Shown: positions 8,638 to 18,819, counted from the stretch's first letter. The stretch is 50,715 bases of DNA from an uncultured Mucilaginibacter sp. (GCA_903891475.1 CAITEP010000013.1:1-50715), one strand, 5' to 3'. Made by a program: numbers and translations. The notes: a model not told the origin generated them from the letters alone.

Positions 8638-9552
8638 ATGAAATTTTCCGCTATTTTCCTTTTTATATTATTCATACAGCACACTTGTTTTTCGCAAGTG
8701 GCAAAACCAGTAGTCAATCCTTCGTTTAGTAAGTTAAAGATACTTGAAGATAGCTTAGTAAAGCTTAGTCAAAAAATAGTGGACGGCGAAACGCTGGATG
8801 AAAGAAACAATGCCAACGAGTTATTTACCAAAACATTAACAACTACCATCAATACCCCAAACTCTTTCAGTTACCCCTTCGACTCCTTAAAAACCGTGAG
8901 TGTTTTAAAATCGCCCGATAAAAATTTCAAGATTTTTAGCTGGTCGGTTGCCGATACGAACGGGACTTATCATTTTTACGGCAAAATCCAAATGAATCGG
9001 GAAAAAGAAGCACCTGTTTTTGGGCTGACCGATTATACCAATAAAATTACGGATCCAAAAGATACTGTTACCAATAATGAAAAATGGTATGGAGCCGTTT
9101 ATTATAAAATTATCCCCGTTTATGCGGCAAAACCATATTATATTTTGCTAGGACTTAAGGGCAATAACTTAAAAACAACTAAAAAAGTTATTGAAGTATT
9201 ATCATTCAGGAATGAGAAGCCCGAATTTGGTCGGGGAATTTTTGAAGGCAAGGGAAAAAACACAAAGAGAATAATATTTGAATATACCCACGATGCGGTG
9301 ATGCTATTGCGCTTTGAGCAGGAAAAAAGTTTGATTGTATTCGACCACCTATCACCACCCGACGCGAAATTTAAAAATCAACCAGAAACCTATGGCCCTG
9401 ATTTAAGTTATGATGGTTTTCAATTAAAAAATGGCAAATGGTACTTTACCGAAAATTTAGACATGCGCAATGTGCCTGATAACCATGATATTGAATACCA
9501 CGACCCTAAAAAGCAGGAAGAGTTTGATAAACCGGTCGAGAAAAAACAATAA
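8638..9552 (+). CDS. Secreted hypothetical protein
   Basis: From the ATG at 8638 the product begins MKFSAIFLFILFIQHTCFSQ, a clear signal peptide ending near residue 20 (304 residues in all). The longer frame from 8560 would put 26 polar residues before the signal and is rejected. The mature part contains KIFSWSVADTNGTYHFYGKIQ, YKIIPVYAAKPYYILLGLKG and PPDAKFKNQPETYGPDLSYDG, and ends in a Lys/Glu-rich tail. It resembles secreted Bacteroidota proteins of unknown function. There is no catalytic motif and no lipobox. Confidence 0.7.
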   Translation: MKFSAIFLFILFIQHTCFSQVAKPVVNPSFSKLKILEDSLVKLSQKIVDGETLDERNNANELFTKTLTTTINTPNSFSYPFDSLKTVSVLKSPDKNFKIFSWSVADTNGTYHFYGKIQMNREKEAPVFGLTDYTNKITDPKDTVTNNEKWYGAVYYKIIPVYAAKPYYILLGLKGNNLKTTKKVIEVLSFRNEKPEFGRGIFEGKGKNTKRIIFEYTHDAVMLLRFEQEKSLIVFDHLSPPDAKFKNQPETYGPDLSYDGFQLKNGKWYFTENLDMRNVPDNHDIEYHDPKKQEEFDKPVEKKQ

Positions 9553-9709
9553 TTTGTTGCTATAATTGAAATTTTTAAAAATTCTATCTTTTAAATACCT
9601 CTAATTAGTGATATGCCAAATTATTAGTATATATTATACAATACTTTCAATATTAAATTTGGGATTACAAGATTTATAGTATTTTAGTGAAATTTTACAC
9701 AAATAACTA

Positions 9710-11200
9710 ATGAGTGAAACAACTGTTTTAACATCCGAACCTAAAAAACCAAGATTTCCAAAAAGTGTTCCTTTTATTATTGGAAACGAAGCTGCCGAAC
9801 GCTTTAGTTTTTATGGAATGCGCTCTATACTTGCCTTGTTTTTAGTTAATCAATTTTTTAATCCCGCCCACAAAGCAGCATTAACAGAAGTGGCAAATGC
9901 CAAAGCCAATGAGCTAAACCACTACTTTGTAATGCTTGCCTATGCCCTACCATTTGTTGGCGGCTTAGTAGCCGATTGGTTTACAGGAAAATACCGGTTA
10001 ATTTTAACCATTTCGGTTGTTTATTGTATAGGGCATTTACTACTATCCATTTTTGATACCAATCTCGATGGTTTTACCTTTGGCATCATAGTAGTAGCCA
10101 TAGGTGCCGGGGGTATAAAATCGTGCGTATCAGCCAATGTAGGCGATCAGTTTGATTCAACCAATCAGGATTTACTTTCAAAAGTATATGGTTGGTTTTA
10201 TTTCAGTATAAACGCCGGCTCTATGCTATCTAATATATTAATACCTTATACCTATAGTGTGTATGGGGCTAAATGGGCATTTGGCGTACCCGGCATTTTA
10301 ATGATTTTGGCTACTATCATATTCTTTTCAGGGCGTAAAATGTATGTAAGGGTACCTCCTACCGGGGTTAACAAAAACAATTTTGTATTCATATCAATCT
10401 TTGCGTTGTTGAACATCGGTAAGAAAAAGAAAGGCGAATCGCTTTTAGATGTGGCAAAAACCAAGTTCAATCCCGAAAAAGTAGAAGGTGTAAAAGCAGT
10501 ATATAGGGTAATATCCGTTTTCTTCTTTGCCTTGGCATTTTGGGCTGTTTGGGATCAATGCTTATCAGAATGGGTATTATATGCTGACAGAATGGATAGA
10601 AACATTAACCTAGGTTTTACACATTTTACGGTTTTAGCCGGACAAGTTTCGACTATGAATACTGTATTCTTATTATTATTTATTCCAGTATTTAATTATT
10701 GGATATATCCATCTCTAGATAAAATCGGACTGAAAACAACGCCCTTAAGAAGGTTAGGAGCCGGGTTGGTTTTAACCGCATTATCATTTGTTGTAATTGG
10801 ATTAATTCATAAAAACCTTGATAATGGCGGCACACCATCCATATGGTGGCAAATTTTAGCCTACATGATATTATCGGCCGCAGAGGTATTGGTATCAATA
10901 ACTGGTTTGGAATATGCCTACACGCATTCGCCAAAGTCAATGAAAAGTACCATGACAGGTATTTGGTTTTTGGTTGTTTCAGCCGGGAACTTAATTACAG
11001 CTAAAGTGAATGGTTTAATTGCCGATGGTGGTTTTTTTGCCGAACATTTACGGGGCGCCAATTACGAATGGTTTTTTGTAAGCTTTATTTGCGTGTTTAT
11101 AGTAATATTCGCGTTTGTAGCGCCTAGGTTAAAGGAGCGCAGTTATATAACTGACCCATATATTGAAAGCCAGGTAATTAGCGATACTAATAATTTGTAA
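9710..11200 (+). CDS. Proton-coupled oligopeptide transporter (POT/PTR2 family)
   Basis: This 496-residue inner-membrane symporter is of the major facilitator fold. The N-terminal POT signature is intact: NEAAERFSFYGMRSILALFL contains the ExxERFxYYG-type proton-coupling motif. GGLVADWFTGKYRLI is the loop between helices 2 and 3. The second PTR signature lies around GAGGIKSCVSANVGDQF, and the C-terminal half has SAAEVLVSITGLEYAYTHSPKSMKS. It imports di- and tripeptides with protons. A terminator follows directly, so it is likely a single-gene unit. Confidence 0.92.
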   Translation: MSETTVLTSEPKKPRFPKSVPFIIGNEAAERFSFYGMRSILALFLVNQFFNPAHKAALTEVANAKANELNHYFVMLAYALPFVGGLVADWFTGKYRLILTISVVYCIGHLLLSIFDTNLDGFTFGIIVVAIGAGGIKSCVSANVGDQFDSTNQDLLSKVYGWFYFSINAGSMLSNILIPYTYSVYGAKWAFGVPGILMILATIIFFSGRKMYVRVPPTGVNKNNFVFISIFALLNIGKKKKGESLLDVAKTKFNPEKVEGVKAVYRVISVFFFALAFWAVWDQCLSEWVLYADRMDRNINLGFTHFTVLAGQVSTMNTVFLLLFIPVFNYWIYPSLDKIGLKTTPLRRLGAGLVLTALSFVVIGLIHKNLDNGGTPSIWWQILAYMILSAAEVLVSITGLEYAYTHSPKSMKSTMTGIWFLVVSAGNLITAKVNGLIADGGFFAEHLRGANYEWFFVSFICVFIVIFAFVAPRLKERSYITDPYIESQVISDTNNL

Positions 11201-11215
11201 TTTAAATTGTTAATG

Positions 11216-11252
11216 AAAAAGACTTTGGTATTTTAACAACTAAAGTCTTTTT
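11216..11252 (+). terminator. Rho-independent terminator after the POT transporter
   Basis: AAAAAGACTTT (11216-11226) pairs with AAAGTCTTTTT (11242-11252), followed by a T-rich tail. Confidence 0.8.
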
Positions 11253-11307
11253 TATTTTTATTGATATTTTTTTAATTTATTTTAGCCGATATTTTTAATC
11301 ATACTCC

Positions 11308-12039
11308 GTGCCAGACAGTATAGTTATTATTCCCACTTATAATGAAAAAGAAAATATTGAGCGTATGATTCGCAAAGTATTTTCGTTACCTCACGACTTC
11401 CATATTTTGATAATTGATGATGGTTCGCCGGATGGTACGCAAACCATTGTCAGGAACTTACAAAACCTATATGTTGATAATTTATTTATGGAGTGCCGCT
11501 CAGGTAAACAAGGCTTGGGTACAGCTTATATACATGGGTTTAAATGGGCAATTGCCAGGAAATATGATTATATATTTGAGATGGATGCCGATTTTTCTCA
11601 CAACCCCGATGATTTAATTCGACTTAGAGATGCTTGTGTTAAAGGTGCAGATGCTGTAATTGGTTCACGCTATATCAACGGAGTTAACGTGGTTAATTGG
11701 CCCATGAGCAGGGTACTCATGAGCTATTTTGCCTCTGTTTACGTCCGATTTATAACTGGCATTAAAATACAAGATGCTACTGCAGGCTTTATGTGTTATA
11801 GCCGCAAAGTTTTGGAAACCATCGCACTCGATAAAATAAAATTTGTTGGTTATGCCTTCCAAATTGAGATGAAGTTTACTTCCATAAAATGTGGTTTCAA
11901 TCTGGTAGAAATACCCATTATTTTTACAGATAGGGTTTTAGGTGCCTCAAAAATGTCGACCAGAATTTTCAGGGAAGCCTTTATCGGGGTAATACAGATG
12001 AAACTAAACAGCCTTTTCAGAAAGTATCCAAAAGCATAA
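11308..12039 (+). CDS. Polyprenol monophosphomannose synthase (GT2 glycosyltransferase)
   Basis: This 243-residue protein is a dolichol-phosphate mannosyltransferase-like enzyme that moves mannose (or another hexose) from a nucleotide sugar to polyprenyl phosphate. Motifs are IVIIPTYNEKENIERMI, IIDDGSPDGT, EMDADFSHNPDD (DxD metal site), DAVIGSRYINGV and the acceptor-binding FTDRVLGASKMS. There is no C-terminal membrane extension, as in soluble Dpm1-type members. The start is GTG at 11308, since no in-frame ATG precedes the first strand. It lies just upstream of ruvB, with 52 bases between them. Confidence 0.88.
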   Translation: MPDSIVIIPTYNEKENIERMIRKVFSLPHDFHILIIDDGSPDGTQTIVRNLQNLYVDNLFMECRSGKQGLGTAYIHGFKWAIARKYDYIFEMDADFSHNPDDLIRLRDACVKGADAVIGSRYINGVNVVNWPMSRVLMSYFASVYVRFITGIKIQDATAGFMCYSRKVLETIALDKIKFVGYAFQIEMKFTSIKCGFNLVEIPIIFTDRVLGASKMSTRIFREAFIGVIQMKLNSLFRKYPKA

Positions 12040-12091
12040 ATTTGAAATCAGGACAGGTTAAACTAAAATAAAAATACTAATTTCGTTGGCA

Positions 12092-13114
12092 ATGAATGAG
12101 CATCTGAATCCTGATGATGAACACCTCAGCCCTGCCGAGCGTGATATTGAAAAAGTTTTGCGTCCCCAAGCTTTTGAAGATTTTACCGGTCAGCAAAAAA
12201 TATTAACCAACTTAAAAGTTTTTGTTCAAGCAGCACGTCAGCGTGGGGAAGCCCTCGACCATGTACTATTACACGGCCCACCGGGACTCGGTAAAACTAC
12301 CCTCTCTAACATCATAGCCAACGAAATGGGTGTAGGTATTAAAATAACCTCGGGCCCTGTTTTGGATAAGCCTGGCGACTTAGCAGGTTTATTAACCAAT
12401 TTAGAAACCCACGATATTCTGTTTATTGACGAAATACACCGTTTAAGTCCGCTGGTGGAAGAATATCTATACTCGGCAATGGAGGATTTTAAGATAGATA
12501 TTATGTTGGAGAGCGGGCCAAATGCACGCTCAGTACAAATATCATTAAATCCATTTACCTTAATTGGCGCTACCACACGCTCTGGCTTATTGACTGCTCC
12601 ATTGCGTGCCAGGTTTGGCATTAATTCGAGGTTGGAATATTATGACGCAAAGCTATTAACTACCATAGTTTTACGCTCATCCAGTATTCTGAAAACACCT
12701 ATAACTGACGAAGGCGCTTACGAAATAGCACGACGTAGTAGAGGAACACCCCGTATTGCTAATGCCCTTTTGCGTAGAACCCGTGATTTCGCGCAAATAA
12801 AAGGTAATGGAAGTATTGATACCGCAATTGCTAAATATGCTTTGAATGCCTTGAATGTGGATGAACATGGTTTGGACGAAATGGATAATAAAATATTGTC
12901 AACCATTATCGAAAAATTCAAGGGTGGTCCAGTCGGGCTAAAAACCATTGCTACGGCTGTTGGAGAAGAAGAAGGAACCATTGAAGAAGTGTATGAACCA
13001 TTTTTAATCCAAGAAGGCTTTTTGATGCGGACGGCCAGAGGAAGGGAAGCCACCGAAAGTGCCTATAAGCATTTAGGTAAAATAAAATTGGGTGGAAATC
13101 CTTCACTATTTTAA
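12092..13114 (+). CDS. ruvB: Holliday junction branch-migration helicase RuvB
   Basis: This 340-residue AAA+ motor drives RuvA-bound Holliday junction migration. Visible motifs are the typical RuvB N-terminus ([15 protein letters not shown]), Walker A ([11 protein letters not shown]), Walker B (LFIDEIHRL), sensor 1 ([19 protein letters not shown]) and the C-terminal winged helix ([16 protein letters not shown]). The ATG at 12092 is preferred to a TTG two codons upstream. No ruvA or ruvC is adjacent. Confidence 0.96.
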   Translation: MNEHLNPDDEHLSPAERDIEKVLRPQAFEDFTGQQKILTNLKVFVQAARQRGEALDHVLLHGPPGLGKTTLSNIIANEMGVGIKITSGPVLDKPGDLAGLLTNLETHDILFIDEIHRLSPLVEEYLYSAMEDFKIDIMLESGPNARSVQISLNPFTLIGATTRSGLLTAPLRARFGINSRLEYYDAKLLTTIVLRSSSILKTPITDEGAYEIARRSRGTPRIANALLRRTRDFAQIKGNGSIDTAIAKYALNALNVDEHGLDEMDNKILSTIIEKFKGGPVGLKTIATAVGEEEGTIEEVYEPFLIQEGFLMRTARGREATESAYKHLGKIKLGGNPSLF

Positions 13115-13151
13115 AACTTTTACAGAATAATCATCATACCCGTATTTCTTA

Positions 13152-15434
13152 ATGAAACATTTTTTCCTGTTAATGCTGAGCGTTACTATATGTTCAACAG
13201 CCATCGCCCAAAAAACAAAAACAATTAATAACCTAGTTGATTATATCAACCCTTTAATGGGATCCGATTCCAAGTATGATCTTTCAAACGGTAACACCTA
13301 CCCTGCCATTGCCTTACCTTGGGGTATGAATTTTTGGACACCACAAACAGGTAAAAACGGCGATGGTTGGCAATATACCTATAGCGCGCATAAAATTGTA
13401 GGCTTCAAGCAAACCCATCAGCCTTCCCCTTGGATGAATGATTATGGGCAGTTTTCAATCATGCCGCAAACTGGAAGTTTAAAAGTATCACAAACTGGTA
13501 GAGCATGCTGGTTTTCGCATAAGGCCGAAGTTGCAAAGCCTTATTATTACAGTGCTTATTTGGCCGATTATAATATAACCACTGAAATTACCCCAACCGA
13601 GAGAACCGCTCAATTTAGATTAACTTTCCCAAAATCTGATAGTTCAACTATTATTATTGATGCTTTTGATAGAGGCTCGTTCGTGAAAATTATTCCGAAT
13701 CAGCATAAAATTATTGGTTATTCAACCAGAAATAGCAATGAGCCTTTAAAAAACTTTAAAAACTATTTTGTTATTTATGTTGATAAGGATATTACCTTTT
13801 CAAAAACCTTTAGCGATACCCTGGCTACTGATTCATTGGAATTACATGCCGACCATGCTTTGGCTGTGATAGGATTCTCCACCAAAAACAATGAGCAAGT
13901 GCATTTAAGGGTGGCTTCTTCATTTATAAGTTTTGAACAAGCCGAGTTAAATTTAAAAACCGAACAAGGGAACGACAATTTTGAGCAAACAGCAACAAAA
14001 GCTAAAAACACCTGGAATAAAACCTTATATCATGTAGTAGTTGAAGGTGGAACCAACGACCAATTACGCACCTTTTATTCGTGCATGTACCGAATGGTTT
14101 TTTTCCCGAATAAACTTTATGAAATTGATAGCCATAAAAACATAGTACATTACAGCCCATATACCGGCAATGTAGAAGCTGGCTATATGTTTGCTGGGAC
14201 TGGCTTTTGGGATACCTTCAGGGCACTTTATCCATTCTTGAACCTCGTATTTCCAGGAATAAATAAAGAGATGCAAGAAGGCTTGATTAATGATTATAAG
14301 GAAGGCGGCTGGCTGCCCGAATGGTCGAGCCCTGGTTATGCTGATGTAATGGTGGGCAATAATTCAGCTTCGGTAGTTTCCGAAGCTTACTTAAAAGGGT
14401 TGCGTGGTTACGATATCAACAAACTTTATGAAGCCTTGGTGCATGGTGCCAATAACGAAGGCCCGAGGGCAACAGGCCGTAAAGGGGTTGAATACTATAA
14501 CCAATTAGGTTATGTACCCTACGATGTAAAAATAAATGAAAACGCCGCGCGTACCCTTGAATACGCTTATGATGATTTCGCGATATATAAATTGGCAAAG
14601 GCTTTAAATAAACCTGCTTCCGAAATTGAGTTGTATAAAAAAAGGAGTTTAAATTATAAAAACCTGTTCGACCCGTCAACAAACTTAATTCGAGGGAAAA
14701 ATAAGGATGGTTCCTTTCAAAGTCCGTTTAAACCCTTTAAATGGGGCGATGCCTTTACCGAAGGCAACAGTTGGCATTATACCTGGGGCGTATTTCATGA
14801 TATGCAGGGCTTAATAAACCTAATGGGTGGTAAAAAACAATTTATAGCCAAGCTTGATTCGGTATTTACCCTACCCCCTATTTTTGATGATAGCTATTAC
14901 GGACAAGTAATACACGAAATACGGGAGATGCAAATTGTAAACATGGGGCAATATGCGCATGGTAACCAACCTATTCAGCACATGTTATACTTATATGACT
15001 ATGCTGGTGAGCCTTGGAAAACCCAATACCATGTGCGCGATGTGATGAATAAATTGTACAATGCGGTACCTGATGGCTATTGTGGCGATGAAGATAACGG
15101 CCAAACATCTGCCTGGTATGTATTTTCGGCTATTGGGTTTTATCCTGTTTGCCCAACTAGTAGTCAATATGTATTAGGTGCACCTTTGTTTAAAAAGATT
15201 ACCATTAACCTAGAAAATGGAAATAAAGTGGTTATAAATTCACCAAACAACAATGAAAATAATTTGTTTGTTAAGCGTATGACTTTGAATGGTGCTCCAT
15301 ATAATAACAATTGGCTTAGTCACTCCGAATTATTAAAAGGAGCGGTTATTAATTTTGATATGAGCCATCAACCAAACAAGCAAAGAGGCATATTACCAGT
15401 AAATTTCCCTTATTCATTATCGACAGAAAAATAA
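13152..15434 (+). CDS. GH92 alpha-mannosidase (secreted)
   Basis: This 760-residue exo-acting alpha-mannosidase belongs to family GH92, calcium-dependent enzymes that trim mannosides from glycans. A signal peptide covers about 1-19. Family hallmarks in order are VDYINPLMGSDSKY, NGNTYPAIALPWGMNFWTPQ, GFKQTHQPSPWMNDYGQF, FWDTFRALYPFLNL, GWLPEWSSPGY, NSWHYTWGVFHD, YCGDEDNGQTSAWYVFSAIGFYPV and YVLGAPLF. Catalytic acidic residues lie in GDEDNGQ. A small deacetylase follows, but there is no SusC/SusD pair, so this is not a full polysaccharide locus. Confidence 0.93.
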   Translation: MKHFFLLMLSVTICSTAIAQKTKTINNLVDYINPLMGSDSKYDLSNGNTYPAIALPWGMNFWTPQTGKNGDGWQYTYSAHKIVGFKQTHQPSPWMNDYGQFSIMPQTGSLKVSQTGRACWFSHKAEVAKPYYYSAYLADYNITTEITPTERTAQFRLTFPKSDSSTIIIDAFDRGSFVKIIPNQHKIIGYSTRNSNEPLKNFKNYFVIYVDKDITFSKTFSDTLATDSLELHADHALAVIGFSTKNNEQVHLRVASSFISFEQAELNLKTEQGNDNFEQTATKAKNTWNKTLYHVVVEGGTNDQLRTFYSCMYRMVFFPNKLYEIDSHKNIVHYSPYTGNVEAGYMFAGTGFWDTFRALYPFLNLVFPGINKEMQEGLINDYKEGGWLPEWSSPGYADVMVGNNSASVVSEAYLKGLRGYDINKLYEALVHGANNEGPRATGRKGVEYYNQLGYVPYDVKINENAARTLEYAYDDFAIYKLAKALNKPASEIELYKKRSLNYKNLFDPSTNLIRGKNKDGSFQSPFKPFKWGDAFTEGNSWHYTWGVFHDMQGLINLMGGKKQFIAKLDSVFTLPPIFDDSYYGQVIHEIREMQIVNMGQYAHGNQPIQHMLYLYDYAGEPWKTQYHVRDVMNKLYNAVPDGYCGDEDNGQTSAWYVFSAIGFYPVCPTSSQYVLGAPLFKKITINLENGNKVVINSPNNNENNLFVKRMTLNGAPYNNNWLSHSELLKGAVINFDMSHQPNKQRGILPVNFPYSLSTEK

Positions 15435-15482
15435 GGAAATATTAAAATACATACTACAATTATTAATAAATCATCCTATTTT

Positions 15483-16250
15483 ATGCCAAAACAATTTTCT
15501 ACTTCCTTTTTATTATTCCTGCTTACCGCTACAACATTTGCCCAAACAATAAATCCGGCGGCAATTATGTCGAAAAAACAAGTGCCAATTTTATGCTATC
15601 ACCAAATACGCGATTGGAAACCAAAGGATTCAAAAACGGCTAAAGACTATATTATTCCTGTTGCCTCCTTTAAAGCGCATATAAAAGCATTGTCCGATAG
15701 TGGCTACCATACCATACTGCCCGAGCAGCTTTATAACTACCTGACCACAGGAGCAGCACTACCAAGTAAACCAATTATGCTCACTTTTGATGATACCGAC
15801 CTTGACCAGTTTACTGTAGCGGCACCTGAGTTAAAAAAATATGGCTTTAAGGCTGTCTATTTTATCATGACAGTATCAATTGGCCGACCAAGGTATATGA
15901 CCAAGGAACAGATTAAGCAATTAGCGGATGCTGGGAATGTGATTGCAAGCCATACCTGGGATCATCATAACTTTAAAAAATTCCAAGGTAAGGATTGGGA
16001 AATACAGGTTGATAAACCAACCAAAAAACTGGAAGAAATAACTGGTAAACCCATTAAATATTTTGCCTTCCCCTTTGGTTTATGGAATGCGCAAGGCTTG
16101 CCCGAACTACATAAAAGAGGCTTCAAGGCTGCCTTTCAGTTAGCCGAAAAAAGGGATGCGCAAGACCCATTAATGACCATCAGACGGATATTAGATAGCG
16201 GTTACTGGACCACAAAAACTTTGATGAAGAGTATTAAAAGCAGTTTTTAA
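15483..16250 (+). CDS. Secreted polysaccharide deacetylase (CE4/NodB fold)
   Basis: This 255-residue protein has a signal peptide (about 1-20, ending in FAQ). The NodB-type fold is visible: PILCYHQIRDW, the metal motif LTFDDTDLDQ (DD pair, with Thr where many relatives have Gly), and SHTWDHHNF supplying the H-x3-H ligands, then FAFPFGLWNAQG. Family members remove N- or O-acetyl groups from cell-wall or extracellular polysaccharides; the substrate is not evident. It lies 48 bases after the GH92 gene on the same strand and may be cotranscribed with it. A terminator follows. Confidence 0.82.
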   Translation: MPKQFSTSFLLFLLTATTFAQTINPAAIMSKKQVPILCYHQIRDWKPKDSKTAKDYIIPVASFKAHIKALSDSGYHTILPEQLYNYLTTGAALPSKPIMLTFDDTDLDQFTVAAPELKKYGFKAVYFIMTVSIGRPRYMTKEQIKQLADAGNVIASHTWDHHNFKKFQGKDWEIQVDKPTKKLEEITGKPIKYFAFPFGLWNAQGLPELHKRGFKAAFQLAEKRDAQDPLMTIRRILDSGYWTTKTLMKSIKSSF

Positions 16251-16274
16251 GCATCAAAAAAATAAACCTGATTT

Positions 16275-16304
16275 AAAATCCAAATCAATTTCGATTTGGA
16301 TTTT
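16275..16304 (+). terminator. Rho-independent terminator after the deacetylase gene
   Basis: AAAATCCAAATC (16275-16286) pairs with GATTTGGATTTT (16293-16304) around a 6-base loop, followed by a T run. Confidence 0.85.
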
Positions 16305-16407
16305 TTATTTATATTTAAACATGCTTTGTAAAAAAGAGTTGGAAAAAGGTAATACAATTAACATTGGTTAGGATAATACAATTGTTAAATTAATTAAAAT
16401 TCAACCA

Positions 16408-17340
16408 ATGCCCCTTGATAAAAGTTTAATAACGGTCAAAATAAAAGAAGAGGCAATTAAGCTTGGTTTTCTTTTTTGTGGTGTTTCAAAGGCTGAATTT
16501 CTGGAGAAGGAAGCTCCACGGCTCGAAAATTGGCTCCAAAACAACCAACATGGCCAAATGAAATATATGGAGAACCACTTTGATAAGCGGCTGGACCCTA
16601 GGTTGTTGGTTGATGATGCGAAATCAGTAATTTCATTGGGGATGAATTATTATACTGATTTACGGCAATCAGACCCTGAAAGTCCTAAATTATCCACCTA
16701 TGCATATGGAAAAGATTACCATATTGTTATTAAAGAAAAGCTTAAGGTATTAATTGATTTCATCAAGCAACATACAGGCGAAATTAATGGACGAGCCTTT
16801 GTTGATTCTGCTCCTGTAATGGATAAAGCCTGGGCCGAAAAAGCTGGTTTAGGTTGGATAGGGAAAAACACCAACCTCATAAACAAAAAAAAAGGTTCCT
16901 TCTTTTTCCTTGCCGAACTGATATTGGATATGGAACTTGAATATGATATAACACCAGCTACCGACCATTGCGGAACCTGTACCCGGTGTATTGATGCTTG
17001 CCCTACAGAAGCCATCATTGCTCCCTATTTATTAGATGCCAGTAAATGTATATCGTATTTAACCATTGAATTAAAAGATGAAATTCCTGCTGAATTTAAA
17101 GGGAAAATGGATAACTGGATGTTTGGATGTGATATTTGTCAGGATGTTTGTCCGTGGAATAAATTTTCAATATTACATCAGCAACAAGCCTTTAATCCAC
17201 CTCCTGAATTATTAGCATTTAGAAAAAAAGATTGGGAAGAAATAACGGAAGATGTATTTCAAAAGCTATTTAAAGGTTCGGCAGTAAAACGAACAAAATT
17301 TGAAGGGTTAAGAAGAAACATCACTTTTTTAAATAAGTAA
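16408..17340 (+). CDS. queG: Epoxyqueuosine reductase QueG
   Basis: This 310-residue cobalamin-dependent iron-sulfur enzyme makes the last step of queuosine formation in tRNA. Motifs are [56 protein letters not shown] and two 4Fe-4S clusters: [12 protein letters not shown] with Cys of SKCISYL, then [10 protein letters not shown]. The protein is the short form without an extended C-terminal repeat domain. It follows a terminator and an intergenic gap, so it is probably transcribed alone. Confidence 0.92.
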   Translation: MPLDKSLITVKIKEEAIKLGFLFCGVSKAEFLEKEAPRLENWLQNNQHGQMKYMENHFDKRLDPRLLVDDAKSVISLGMNYYTDLRQSDPESPKLSTYAYGKDYHIVIKEKLKVLIDFIKQHTGEINGRAFVDSAPVMDKAWAEKAGLGWIGKNTNLINKKKGSFFFLAELILDMELEYDITPATDHCGTCTRCIDACPTEAIIAPYLLDASKCISYLTIELKDEIPAEFKGKMDNWMFGCDICQDVCPWNKFSILHQQQAFNPPPELLAFRKKDWEEITEDVFQKLFKGSAVKRTKFEGLRRNITFLNK

Positions 17341-17414
17341 TAAAAAAAATCAAACCATAAATTATATAACATTAAGTTACAATTTTACCTAATTAATATA
17401 AATACACATAATTA

Positions 17415-17442
17415 TTTTTATTAGGAATTTGCCTAATAAAAA
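17415..17442. repeat. Perfect inverted repeat downstream of queG
   Basis: TTTTTATTAGG (17415-17425) pairs with CCTAATAAAAA (17432-17442) around a 6-base loop, an 11-bp stem. It is not followed by a T run on the plus strand, so it is either a weak queG terminator or part of the control region of the next gene. Confidence 0.5.
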
Positions 17443-17483
17443 GCAATAATGATATTTAACGTAATTATACTTTAATTAAATAA

Positions 17484-17499
17484 TACGTATAAATACGTC
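17484..17499. promoter_or_regulatory. 7-2-7 inverted heptamer, candidate response-regulator site (copy 1)
   Basis: TACGTAT-AA-ATACGTC is a near-perfect palindrome with the 7-2-7 layout known for NarL-family sites. It lies 67 bases before the ATG at 17567. The same 15-mer occurs inverted at 18822-18836 before the kinase/regulator pair. Two copies of GCAATAATGAT (17443-17453, 17510-17520) flank it. Confidence 0.55.
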
Positions 17500-17566
17500 A
17501 AAATAATATGCAATAATGATTTATTTTTAGAGTCATCAAAAACATTAAAAGCAATTATATAAAATT

Positions 17567-18052
17567 ATGGAAACAACTAAACTTACCTTTTACTCATTAA
17601 AATTAACATCAAAAGAAGTTGATGAATTAATAAAAGGACAACCAAGCCCAACTAATTTCCTTCTATCATTTGAATTATTAGGTAAAGATAATTCAGGATT
17701 TGGAGCTGCAATTTATATTCAAAACTATGACCATTCTATAGGAAAAATTAAATTTAATTTAGCCAAATTAGATAATTCTGAATATGTAATTGCAGGATCT
17801 TTATTTTTAAGTACTAATATTGTTCCGGTAAGTAATATTCAAAATATGTTGAATAATAATCCAGATAAGTATTTAACGTTAAGACCTTATATTGATAAAG
17901 ATAATTTTATAAGATATGACATAGACACACCTAGTGATAATGATTTTTCAATAAAAATACCATCGGAGGGTGAAACTATTCATGCATTGAGTTTTACAGC
18001 ATCAAGCGGATCAAATTCTATAAGTACAAACCCAAGTCCGCCATTAAATTAA
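17567..18052 (+). CDS. Hypothetical cytoplasmic protein next to a two-component system
   Basis: This 161-residue protein begins METTKLTFYSLKLTSKEVDEL, has no signal peptide or membrane segment, and contains mostly beta-type sequence (FLLSFELLGKDNSGFGAAIYI, EYVIAGSLFLSTNIVPV). It ends in a Ser/Asn/Pro-rich tail. I do not recognise a family. A 7-2-7 palindrome lies upstream and a multi-pass membrane protein lies 29-35 bases downstream, so the two are probably cotranscribed. A role in the adjacent signalling module is inference from position only. Confidence 0.6.
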   Translation: METTKLTFYSLKLTSKEVDELIKGQPSPTNFLLSFELLGKDNSGFGAAIYIQNYDHSIGKIKFNLAKLDNSEYVIAGSLFLSTNIVPVSNIQNMLNNNPDKYLTLRPYIDKDNFIRYDIDTPSDNDFSIKIPSEGETIHALSFTASSGSNSISTNPSPPLN

Positions 18053-18081
18053 ATGGAAAAAACAATAAGCAATCTTATTAA

Positions 18082-18771
18082 TTGATCGTGATTATAAAGT
18101 ATTTAATCAAAGTCTTAGTTTTTATAATTGACTTTTCAGAAATATGGTCACTTATCATACCATTGTATTTTTCAAGAAAACAACCAAAATCGTATAATTT
18201 GGTTGTTTTCTATTTATGGATCTCGTTGTTAATTAATATTCTAAACAACACTATTTGGATTATTAATGCTGAAAATAAAAATCTAGATTTATCGAATAAT
18301 TTTTTATACAATACCTTATCTATCATTCGTTTTTATATTTTCGCGACATTTTTCCTAAAACTAAACCAGCCTTTTTTTAAAACAATCAAAAAAATGGTAC
18401 CCTTATTTTTTACAATATTTTTAGTGATAAATTTTGGGTTTTATGAAGATTTTTTCGATTTCAATAATTTTAGTAGCAGGCTATTAGCTTTTGAAGCCTT
18501 TTGCCTTCTTTTCTATGCGTTACAATACTATCTTTATGAAATCAATAGAGATAGTAGCGAGAAACTGATAACCCCTGAATTTTGGATGGTAACGGGATTA
18601 GGAATTTATACCTCCTTTAATTTCTTCTTATTTTTAATGTTTGCACAGGTAACCAAATACTTTTCAAATATTGCAATCTATAATATTTGGAACTTTCATA
18701 ATATATCCTATGCGATATTTAATATTTTATTAGCCAAAACACTTTATGAAAACAGGAAATTAACATCCTGA
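18082..18771 (+). CDS. Multi-pass membrane protein, possible partner of the kinase downstream
   Basis: This protein of about 229 residues has roughly six to seven hydrophobic helices (starting IIKYLIKVLVFIIDFSEIW; others include LVVFYLWISLLINILNNTIW, FFTIFLVINFGFY, LLAFEAFCLLFYALQYYLY and FWMVTGLGIYTSFNFFLFLMF). No transporter signature is seen. There is no ATG start; TTG at 18082 or GTG at 18088 is used, and I cannot choose between them. The neighbouring kinase has almost no input domain, so this protein could be the missing sensor. That is inference. Confidence 0.6.
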   Translation: MIVIIKYLIKVLVFIIDFSEIWSLIIPLYFSRKQPKSYNLVVFYLWISLLINILNNTIWIINAENKNLDLSNNFLYNTLSIIRFYIFATFFLKLNQPFFKTIKKMVPLFFTIFLVINFGFYEDFFDFNNFSSRLLAFEAFCLLFYALQYYLYEINRDSSEKLITPEFWMVTGLGIYTSFNFFLFLMFAQVTKYFSNIAIYNIWNFHNISYAIFNILLAKTLYENRKLTS

Positions 18772-18819
18772 AAATAGAACAATAAACAATTTAGTTGTAG
18801 CGATACCTAAAATTCAAAA

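Noticed and set aside
12238..12621. 127-codon minus-strand ORF inside ruvB
   Set aside because: Antisense shadow of a highly conserved gene; the sequence is explained by ruvB codon pattern.
13152..16250. GH92 plus deacetylase as a polysaccharide utilisation locus
   Set aside because: No SusC/SusD pair, hybrid regulator or ECF sigma/anti-sigma gene is nearby.
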